This document shows, piece by piece, positions 1-6,503 of a stretch of 64,000 nucleotides of DNA. Made by a program: the position numbers and the translations under genes. How positions within the stretch are numbered: position 1 is the stretch's first letter; each line of letters opens with the position of its first letter. Source of the stretch: ZC4RG29 sp964521255 (GTDB taxonomy: Bacteria > Bacteroidota > Bacteroidia > Cytophagales > Cyclobacteriaceae); NCBI GenBank assembly GCA_964521255.1, contig CAZFRM010000019.1, forward strand, positions 1 through 64,000, in the 5' to 3' direction. Under the pieces are notes generated by a model, which did no database searches, had not been told where the DNA came from, and saw only the letters and a program-made list of their open reading frames with translations.

Positions 1-2
1 CT

Positions 3-140
3 AGGCTTACAAATCAATTGATTTTCAATGAACTGGAAAACGTTAGTCAGAATTCTATGACTGACCAACTAAAATTGACCGATAGCTACATCAATAAAAG
101 GATAATATTTGTAACATGGAATTACACCCTCAAAAACTAA
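3..140 (+). CDS. possible 3' end of an upstream gene (partial)
   Basis: A frame open from the window edge runs 45 codons to a TAA ending at 140 and overlaps the start of the next gene by 25 bases. The translated piece (beginning RLTNQLIFNELENVSQ) has no motif I recognise. The overlap would fit translational coupling with the phosphoribosyltransferase gene, and could mean the downstream pair has a third, upstream member outside the window. A frame of this length could also be open by chance in AT-rich DNA. Confidence 0.35.
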   Translation, partial: RLTNQLIFNELENVSQNSMTDQLKLTDSYINKRIIFVTWNYTLKN

Positions 141-772
141 GCGGACACTGGACAGAAGGATTTACGTTGGACCTACACACAGTTTCAAGCACTCCAAAGG
201 AATACGCGAAGAAAATTGTTGAAGAAAAGAGTCCTATTACTGGAGAGATGGTAAAGGTTGAAAAGGAAGACAGGGATAGAGTCATCAAGTGGGACACGAC
301 TTATACGGCAATAGGGTTAGAGATGAACCATTTAAAATACTGGGAGGAAAGAGGAAGGGTAAATATAATTGCTCAAGAAGCTGCAACATTCATTACAAGT
401 AAAACCGGTTGGAAGATTGACTTGGTAATACCCATTCCACCTTCTAATACTTCAAGAGATTTTCAACCCGTTGACGAACTTGCAAAAGCTATAGGAACAA
501 TTTGTAAATTGGCTGTTGATTTCAAAACATTGAAGAAATTGAAATCAACATCGCAATTGAAAGAGATTGAAGACCCAGTAAAAAGACGAGAGATTTTGAA
601 AGACGCCTTCGGCATCTCTCCAAATTCTCTTAGTGGAAAGAATGTTCTGCTATTTGACGATCTTTACAGGTCAGGAGAAACTTTAAATGCAGTGTCGGAC
701 ATTGTGAAGAACAAAGGCAACGCAAAAAATGTTTATGTGCTTACAATTACTAAAACAAGGTCAAAGAGATGA
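116..772 (+). CDS. phosphoribosyltransferase-domain protein, ShosT-like toxin candidate
   Basis: The 218-residue protein carries a type I phosphoribosyltransferase fold: a VIPIPPSN strand-loop at about 104-111 and the PRPP-binding loop VLLFDDLYRSGETLN at about 177-191, with the two adjacent aspartates and the SGET turn. This C-terminal half resembles ComF, but the N-terminal 100 residues lack the Cys4 zinc finger of true ComF and match nothing I know. The stop codon overlaps the start of a DprA-like gene (ATGA at 769-772), so the two are a coupled pair. From family knowledge, ShosT (PRTase toxin) with ShosA (DprA-like antitoxin) form an anti-phage toxin-antitoxin system; this pair has the same composition. 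The PRTase call is firm; the ShosT call is inference and needs a profile search. Confidence 0.75.
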   Translation: MELHPQKLSGHWTEGFTLDLHTVSSTPKEYAKKIVEEKSPITGEMVKVEKEDRDRVIKWDTTYTAIGLEMNHLKYWEERGRVNIIAQEAATFITSKTGWKIDLVIPIPPSNTSRDFQPVDELAKAIGTICKLAVDFKTLKKLKSTSQLKEIEDPVKRREILKDAFGISPNSLSGKNVLLFDDLYRSGETLNAVSDIVKNKGNAKNVYVLTITKTRSKR

Positions 773-1782
773 GAAATCAAGAATATAGTTGGTTCGCTTT
801 ATCAAATGCACAGGGCTTTGGGGCAAAGAGTATACATTACATCTTTTCAAATTTGCAACAGCACCACATGTCAATGGCTGATTTGTTTGAACTCAAGTTT
901 TCGGAGTTAGCTAATTTACTTCCTGAAATTGGGAAAGGAAGATTTTCAAGAGCAAATCTTTCAACGCTTAATCATCTTGACGATGACAAACTTTTCAATT
1001 CATTTGAGAAGTTGAAATCGGAGAAGGTTCATTTAATTACTATGGAAGATGAACGCTATCCGAAATCAGTTTTGGAAAATATGCAAGACAGTGCACCACC
1101 AATTTTGTATTGCAGAGGTTATTTACCGCTTCTTAATACAAAGGGAGTTTCAATAGTTGGCGCAAGGGATGTTGATGATTTTGTTGTCATGTTGACAAAG
1201 AGTATTGCATCAGAACTTGCTAAACGTGGTTTCAATGTGACATCAGGGTATGCAAAAGGCGTTGACACAAGTGCTCATCTGGGGGCATTGGAGGCACACG
1301 GAACAACAACAATGATTTTAAGTTTTGGAGTTAATCATATCAGTATTAAAAGAGAGTTCAAAGATTTAGATTGGGAGCGAAGCTCATTATTTGTAACTCA
1401 GTTTGCACCTTATGAAAAATTCTCCGGACAAAATGCAATGACAAGGAACAAACTTGTCTGTGCAATGTCCAAAGCAATTGTTGTTATGGCTTCGGGACCT
1501 GAAAAAGATAGCGAAGGAAAAATGAGCGGAACTTTCAATGCAGCTAAAGCTGCATTGAAAATGAACATTCCTGTTTTTGTTTTAAGCCCTGATGTGTTGA
1601 AGCCAACACCACAAGGAAATATTGACTTGATAAAGCTTGGAGCAATTTCGTTCACTCACGGAAGTGACATTGTAAAGTTTTTGGAGGAACATCCTCAACT
1701 GGACACTGTTTTAAAAAATGGAATTACGACAACTGCAAACAGAACTCCTCCTAAACATCCAACACAGACGACCTTATTCTGA
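769..1782 (+). CDS. DprA/Smf-like SLOG-domain protein, ShosA-like antitoxin candidate
   Basis: This 337-residue protein has a short helical N-terminal region (about 1-60) and then a DprA-type Rossmann fold: SIVGARDVDD at 128-137, SGYAKGVDTSAH at 159-170 (canonical SGxAxGxD) and RNKLVCAMSKAIVV at 226-239. Housekeeping DprA loads RecA onto incoming single-stranded DNA during transformation and usually ends in a winged-helix domain; here the tail after about residue 300 is short and unstructured, so that domain seems absent. The gene overlaps the PRTase gene by 4 bp. A stand-alone PRTase/DprA pair in an accessory region fits the ShosTA defence architecture better than competence genes. What it binds or neutralises cannot be read from sequence. 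Confidence 0.75.
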   Translation: MRNQEYSWFALSNAQGFGAKSIHYIFSNLQQHHMSMADLFELKFSELANLLPEIGKGRFSRANLSTLNHLDDDKLFNSFEKLKSEKVHLITMEDERYPKSVLENMQDSAPPILYCRGYLPLLNTKGVSIVGARDVDDFVVMLTKSIASELAKRGFNVTSGYAKGVDTSAHLGALEAHGTTTMILSFGVNHISIKREFKDLDWERSSLFVTQFAPYEKFSGQNAMTRNKLVCAMSKAIVVMASGPEKDSEGKMSGTFNAAKAALKMNIPVFVLSPDVLKPTPQGNIDLIKLGAISFTHGSDIVKFLEEHPQLDTVLKNGITTTANRTPPKHPTQTTLF

Positions 1783-1809
1783 CGGATGAAAAGAAGAACC
1801 AGGCTTTAA

Positions 1810-1868
1810 CGAAGTCCCGTGCGCAGAGAATTGGTCACGAAGTTCAGGCGATCCTGCGCGGGACTTCG
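1810..1868. terminator. long inverted repeat between convergent genes
   Basis: Arms CGAAGTCCCGTGCGCAG (1810-1826) and CTGCGCGGGACTTCG (1854-1868) pair over 15 bp with a 2-nt bulge (TG) on the left, around a 27-nt loop. It lies between the stop of the DprA-like gene (1782) and that of the acyltransferase (1893), so a bidirectional transcription end is plausible, although there is no T-run. It may also be a REP-like intergenic element. Confidence 0.5.
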
Positions 1869-1892
1869 ATGTAAGCCGCTGTCATTAGTTTT

Positions 1893-2987
1893 TTAGCTCA
1901 ACACGTTGCTACTACTTGCAGGAATTGCAGAAGGTCTCTCTTTCCTTTTCAACCCAAACAATGGCCGGATAATGTTTATCCTCCTTATCAATTCATAAAA
2001 GGAGAAACATCCAACAACGGTAAACAGTAATACTAAAACAAATTGGAGGCGAACATCTATGTTCAACGGGAAGATGAGCAGTGATCCCAGGTACAAAAAA
2101 ATCATGTGAAGAATGTAAACAGGATAAGCTGCCTGGCTTAAGTAACTTAATACGTTGCTGGGACGATTAAGATATTTATAACCAAATGCAAGAACTGAAT
2201 AAATCCAAAAGTTAGATTCAATGGCAACAAAGTAACCTGGAACTTTCAAATCAAAGTGGAAGTAGCGAAGTGCGAAAAGAAGAATTGCGGTACCGACAAA
2301 TAGCCATCGCCATTTCAGCATCATGTTCCAAAAGGAGTCTCCTGCCAGCACAAAACAAAAGCCGAAGAAAAATGCGATTAGTCCAAGAAAGAATCCGTGC
2401 CAGGTCATGCTATACATTTCATAAGGATTAGGATTAACGAGTAAGACCTCAGCAATGAAGGCAGCAATGACAACGAGCAACGATAACGGATTGCTGAATA
2501 ATCTTTTCATCCATGTTACCGCTTTTCCATTTTCATTTCTTTTCAGATAAAAGAAAAGCGGACAGAGAATGACAACATAAGCAAATATATTTCCCAGGAA
2601 CCATAAATGACCGGGATGGTACGAATAGGTTGTATCAAAATTGTAGTAGCGTTGCCAGAGGTAGGTAGAGATGGGAAAGATGAAGAACATGCCGAACACG
2701 TAGGGGAGTAGTATTCTAGCCGTGCGATCGGCTATCAGTTGTTTCCAGTTCCGGTTTTGCATGGCGAAGTAAACACCCATACCGGATACAAAAAACAAAA
2801 GCGGTATTCGCCATACATTTAACATCGACATGGGAATCCATAATGACCCCCATGTTTTTTCGTTCGCAATGAATCCAATCATTATTCCCCAGGGCTGGAA
2901 ACCAATGGCGACATGGTAGATTAAGAGCAGGCCGATAGCGATTACTCTTACCCAGTCAATATCGTATCTTCTATTTGTTGCTGACAT
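1893..2987 (-). CDS. acyltransferase family 3 integral membrane protein
   Basis: The 364-residue protein begins with RRYDIDWVRVIAIGLLLIYHVAIGF, the D-x-x-R...H start typical of acyltransferase family 3 (OpgC/OafA group), followed by about ten hydrophobic segments and a short basic tail. These enzymes move acyl groups, for example acetyl or succinyl, onto extracytoplasmic glycans or lipids from the inner membrane; the substrate here is unknown. The FFVSGMGVYFAMQNR segment after helix 2-3 is also typical of the family. It is downstream of and 30 bp from the ankyrin lipoprotein gene on the same strand, so the two are probably one transcript, possibly under the divergent AraC-type regulator. Confidence 0.8.
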   Translation of the reverse strand: MSATNRRYDIDWVRVIAIGLLLIYHVAIGFQPWGIMIGFIANEKTWGSLWIPMSMLNVWRIPLLFFVSGMGVYFAMQNRNWKQLIADRTARILLPYVFGMFFIFPISTYLWQRYYNFDTTYSYHPGHLWFLGNIFAYVVILCPLFFYLKRNENGKAVTWMKRLFSNPLSLLVVIAAFIAEVLLVNPNPYEMYSMTWHGFFLGLIAFFFGFCFVLAGDSFWNMMLKWRWLFVGTAILLFALRYFHFDLKVPGYFVAIESNFWIYSVLAFGYKYLNRPSNVLSYLSQAAYPVYILHMIFLYLGSLLIFPLNIDVRLQFVLVLLFTVVGCFSFYELIRRINIIRPLFGLKRKERPSAIPASSSNVLS

Positions 2988-3017
2988 TTTTTTATGCTTA
3001 AGGGAAGGTCAATAAAT

Positions 3018-3602
3018 CTATTTTAACATTGAGGCAATTTCAGGACGAGTCTTTTCAATGTAGGTGTAGTCAAGTGTTAATCCCATTGGGCCGAGCATCT
3101 TGCCCATCATGTCGTAGGCGTTCTTAACATCACCGAAAGAACCCGCTACACTATCATAAGGAGTTGCTCCAAATTTGTTTTTGATGGTTTTGTCGGCATT
3201 CTTTTCCAGTAACATCTTCACGATTTCAGGGCGACAAAAGAAGGCAGCGGTATGAAGCGCGGTTGACCCGTCATTGTTTTGGAAATTTATATCTGCTCCG
3301 GCATTAATAAGGATACTGGCTGCTTCGGGTTTACCAAATACAGCCGCGCTAATCAACGGACTTGATCCGCCAAAAGGATCTTTTTCATTAATGTTCGATC
3401 CGGCCGCAATGTGTTGCTTTAATGCCTCCAGGTTTCCGGTCACCACTGCTGTGTGAATATCTATTTCGGGGGCTTTGACATCCGTTTGAGTGACTGCGGA
3501 TGTACTATTCTTTTTCTGTCCGTCGCAAGCAACTACAACTAAAAGGGATGCAAAAAATGTAATCTGGCTAAAGCGCAGTAAGTTGATTTTTAATGTTTTC
3601 AT
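3018..3602 (-). CDS. ankyrin-repeat lipoprotein
   Basis: The 194-residue protein has a signal sequence ending in a lipobox-like VVVACDG at about residues 22-28, so it is probably a lipoprotein. Residues about 50-145 contain three ankyrin repeats, seen as IHTAVVTGNLEALKQHIAAG, SPLISAAVFGKPEAASILINAGA and TALHTAAFFCRPEIVKMLLEKNA. Ankyrin repeats are protein-binding scaffolds; no catalytic motif is present. It is first in a probable two-gene unit with the acyltransferase and faces the AraC-type regulator gene across a 290-bp region with paired direct repeats. Confidence 0.8.
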   Translation of the reverse strand: MKTLKINLLRFSQITFFASLLVVVACDGQKKNSTSAVTQTDVKAPEIDIHTAVVTGNLEALKQHIAAGSNINEKDPFGGSSPLISAAVFGKPEAASILINAGADINFQNNDGSTALHTAAFFCRPEIVKMLLEKNADKTIKNKFGATPYDSVAGSFGDVKNAYDMMGKMLGPMGLTLDYTYIEKTRPEIASMLK

Positions 3603-3676
3603 AATTTTAATTGGTTAAAAATGATGTTTGGTTTTTGATGTTGTAAAGAACGGACGGCTTGTAAGAGGGGTGAATC

Positions 3677-3750
3677 AACTTTGCGGATTAAACCATTAAC
3701 TTTGCGCTGAGGAGTATAAATTATGACGCATCGATATAAATTATGATGCA
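3677..3750. promoter_or_regulatory. two pairs of direct repeats with 20-21 bp period, candidate AraC-type operator
   Basis: AACTTTGCG occurs at 3677-3685 and again at 3698-3706 (21-bp period). TATAAATTATGACGCA at 3715-3730 recurs as TATAAATTATGATGCA at 3735-3750 (20-bp period). Direct half-sites about two helical turns apart are the usual binding pattern of AraC-family regulators, and an AraC-type gene starts at 3893. The sites lie in the divergent intergenic region, so they could control both directions. The repeats are seen; the binding is inferred. Confidence 0.5.
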
Positions 3751-3892
3751 AATGGCGATTTAAAGGCTAATTTCGCATTGGATATTGAGTTGTTTAAGAA
3801 TGCTATAAAGAACTGAGGTGATGTATTTTTCCAGTCAGTCCAATCGATTCTTTTGTGAACCCACGTTAATTTAAATTTTTATTAGAACCCCT

Positions 3893-5959
3893 ATGGCGGA
3901 TTCTGGACCTATTGAAAATGATTTTTTAAGCCAGCTCACGGTTATTATTGAAAAGAATATTTCCAATGAGCTGTTTGGGGTTTCTGAGCTTGCCGATGAA
4001 ATGAACATGAGTCGGTCTAACCTTCTTCGCAAAGTGAAAAAGGAGACCAAACTTTCGGTAAGTCAGCTCATCAGCCAGGTACGATTGAAGCGTGCCATGG
4101 AAACGTTGCGAAAGTCTTCTCTAAGTGTTTCTGAAGTATCGCACCAGGTTGGTTTTAACAGCACATCTTATTTTATCAAATGTTTCCGCGAGTATTATGG
4201 ATTTCCTCCGGGCGAAGTTGGAAAGCGGAGCGCGACTGAAATAGATCCCGTTCCGGTCGATCGCTTTAAGTTGAACCGAACCTTTATTGTATTGGGATCT
4301 GTAGGATTGCTTGTGGCATTGGTTGTTGGTGCATTGATGTATAACACATTGCCCTCCTCCGGATTGCTTTCACTGGAAAAATCAATTGTAGTATTGCCCT
4401 TTAAAAATGAAAGTAACGATTCTACCAACGTCTATTTGATCAACGGATTGATGGAGTCGACACTCAATAATTTGCAGCAGATAAAAGATGTAAAAGTCAC
4501 GAGCCGGACATCAGCCGAAAAGTACAGGAACACCACCAAGTCCATTCCCGAAATGGCGAAGGAGTTAAATGCAAATTACTTTGTTGAGGGAAGCGGGCAA
4601 AAAATCGGAGATAACATTTTGTTGAATATTCAATTGATAGAGGGCTCAACCGACCGGCACCTATGGGCTAAGCAATACAGAAGAGAGGTAAAAGATATTT
4701 TTGAATTGCAGCAGGAAATTGCAAAAAACATTGCCGAAGAAATTAAGATTGTCATTACCCCTGAAGAAGAGCAACGCATCGAAAAAAGACCAACAAACGA
4801 CGTCGTTGCTTACGATCTCTTTTTAAAAGGCATGGATTTGTTTTATAAGTCTGGGGCGCAGGATCTGCGAGACGCCATTCCGTATTTCAACCAGGCTATT
4901 GAAAGAGACAACGAATTCGCCCTTGCGTATGCCAATGCTGTGATGGTCTACTATTACCTGGACGTTTTTTCAGCCGATAAAAAGTATAACCATGAGATCA
5001 CCAGTTATGCAGACAAAGCCATGTTGTATGACTCGAAATCAGGAGAGAGTCTCATTGCCAAAGCATTGTCATTTGCCACACAGAAAGAATATGAATCAGC
5101 AGTTCTGTTTTTTGAAAAGGCGTTGGAATATTATCCGAATCATGGTCTGGTGATTCACTTCCTCACTGAGTTTTATAGTCTTCATGTGCCTAACTCCCGG
5201 AAGTACCTTGAGTACGCGATCATCGGCGCAACCCACGACATAGAACCCCTTGATTCCACCGCTAAAAGTTTCAAATATTTTCATTTGGCAAACGGGCTGG
5301 TTCAAAATGGCTTCATCGAAGAAGCACAACATTACATGGACATATCGCTGGCCTACGATCCCAATAATTATTTTGCGTGTTACGTCAGCGCGTATGTACG
5401 TTTTGCAAAAAGTAAAGACTTTAAACAAACGCGGGAACTTCTCCTGAAGGAGCTCAATAAAAACCCCGAACGGTTAGATATCATGCAGGAAGTAGCCAAG
5501 GTCACATTTTACATGAGAGATTACAAAGAGGCGTATGCGTATTATGAGAAATACCTCGCACTAAAAGAAAAGTACAGAGTGGATCTGTTCAGTTCAGAGG
5601 ATCTTAACATCGCTATTGTACTGGATAAACTCGGTCACCACGACAAAGCCATTCCATTTGTGAAAAGTTTTAAAGCATTTGCTGAGAAAGACCGGTCGAT
5701 GTACCGCAATTTATTCATCGGTTCTTATTACGCTTATCAAAAAGATAACAAGAAGGCGCTCGAATATCTGAAACTCTTCTCCAACGAAAATAATTTCCAA
5801 TACTGGATCTTGTTTATGGAAACAGATCCTGTTTTCGATGACATCAAAAACCTCCCTGAATTCAAACAAGTTATGCGAACCATCAATAAGAAATTTCAGG
5901 ACACGCACGAAGAACTGAAACTTGTGCTTGAAAGGAGTCCGTTGCCGGAAGGGAGTTAA
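3893..5959 (+). CDS. membrane-anchored AraC-type regulator with TolB-like and TPR domains
   Basis: The 688-residue protein has three parts. Residues about 15-112 form an AraC/XylS two-helix-turn-helix DNA-binding domain (FGVSELADEMNMSRSNLLRKVK ... VSEVSHQVGFNSTSYFIKCF in separate stretches). A single membrane helix follows at about 130-150 (FIVLGSVGLLVALVVGALM). Then comes a TolB/FlgO-like domain (SIVVLPFKNES, about 163-290) and a long tetratricopeptide region to about 650. The DNA-binding part is cytoplasmic and the TolB-TPR part would be outside the inner membrane, a one-component, ToxR-like layout. The start fits because the first DNA-binding helix begins soon after it. Upstream direct repeats suggest autoregulation and control of the divergent ankyrin/acyltransferase genes. 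The ligand is unknown. Confidence 0.8.
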   Translation: MADSGPIENDFLSQLTVIIEKNISNELFGVSELADEMNMSRSNLLRKVKKETKLSVSQLISQVRLKRAMETLRKSSLSVSEVSHQVGFNSTSYFIKCFREYYGFPPGEVGKRSATEIDPVPVDRFKLNRTFIVLGSVGLLVALVVGALMYNTLPSSGLLSLEKSIVVLPFKNESNDSTNVYLINGLMESTLNNLQQIKDVKVTSRTSAEKYRNTTKSIPEMAKELNANYFVEGSGQKIGDNILLNIQLIEGSTDRHLWAKQYRREVKDIFELQQEIAKNIAEEIKIVITPEEEQRIEKRPTNDVVAYDLFLKGMDLFYKSGAQDLRDAIPYFNQAIERDNEFALAYANAVMVYYYLDVFSADKKYNHEITSYADKAMLYDSKSGESLIAKALSFATQKEYESAVLFFEKALEYYPNHGLVIHFLTEFYSLHVPNSRKYLEYAIIGATHDIEPLDSTAKSFKYFHLANGLVQNGFIEEAQHYMDISLAYDPNNYFACYVSAYVRFAKSKDFKQTRELLLKELNKNPERLDIMQEVAKVTFYMRDYKEAYAYYEKYLALKEKYRVDLFSSEDLNIAIVLDKLGHHDKAIPFVKSFKAFAEKDRSMYRNLFIGSYYAYQKDNKKALEYLKLFSNENNFQYWILFMETDPVFDDIKNLPEFKQVMRTINKKFQDTHEELKLVLERSPLPEGS

Positions 5960-6457
5960 AAGTTAAAAGAGTATATTTTCGAGCGCTGGTTTTATTATCG
6001 CAGTAGAAAATCCTGATTCACTCCTTATTATACAGGGGAATAAGAAAATAATTGAATTATTATTAGCTTTCTTGTCAAATGCGGACAACCAAATCGGGAA
6101 GGATAAAACTGATGTATGAGCAATGTTGATATACGATTGTTGGTAATAATAGGGCCCCGGACAATTTGGTCATCTAACGAATGACACTCTACTAACAAAG
6201 ATTTCTTACGGGGACAAGTGAACGGCTTCGGGACAACTTGGACTGAAAAAATTAGAACGTGGGACAGTTGATAAACACATTGGCCGACCCTTCGCATTTT
6301 TAAGTAGATTTGTGCTTCGCTTGCCCCGAACATTTGGCACATGCCATAGCCGCGCAAAGCCACCACGACACCAAAGCTATGGCAAGAGCAAAATTTCCAC
6401 CGCGACTCATCTTTCAAAAATAGATTCCATACAGCTTTCATTTTAAATTATGTTTTA
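5960..6457. other. intergenic region without a supported gene
   Basis: About 500 bases contain no convincing gene. A minus-strand open frame at 6028-6441 has Cys/Arg/Pro-rich low-quality composition and no recognisable domain. A GCCATAGC...GCTATGGC inverted repeat sits near 6343-6386. The rest appears to be degenerate intergenic sequence. Confidence 0.5.
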
Positions 6458-6498
6458 TAGATTTGTGAAGTAACTATCATAAACTGATACTTACTTCA
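6458..6498 (+). promoter_or_regulatory. promoter -7 box and overlapping operator-like inverted repeat before the methyltransferase
   Basis: TAGATTTG at 6458-6465 matches the Bacteroidota -7 consensus TAnnTTTG. Directly after it, arms TGAAGTAACTATCA (6466-6479) and TGATACTTACTTCA (6485-6498) form a 14-bp inverted repeat with one mismatch and a 5-nt centre. The repeat ends 5 bases before the ATG at 6504 and would cover the expected transcription start. It could be an operator bound by the methyltransferase or a separate controller, or an mRNA hairpin masking the start. No separate controller gene is seen. Confidence 0.5.
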
Positions 6499-6503
6499 AA
6501 AAT

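Noticed and set aside
6028..6441. 137-codon minus-strand frame before the methyltransferase gene
   Set aside because: Cys/Arg/Pro-rich composition with no domain, no convincing ribosome site, and the region contains degenerate intergenic repeats.
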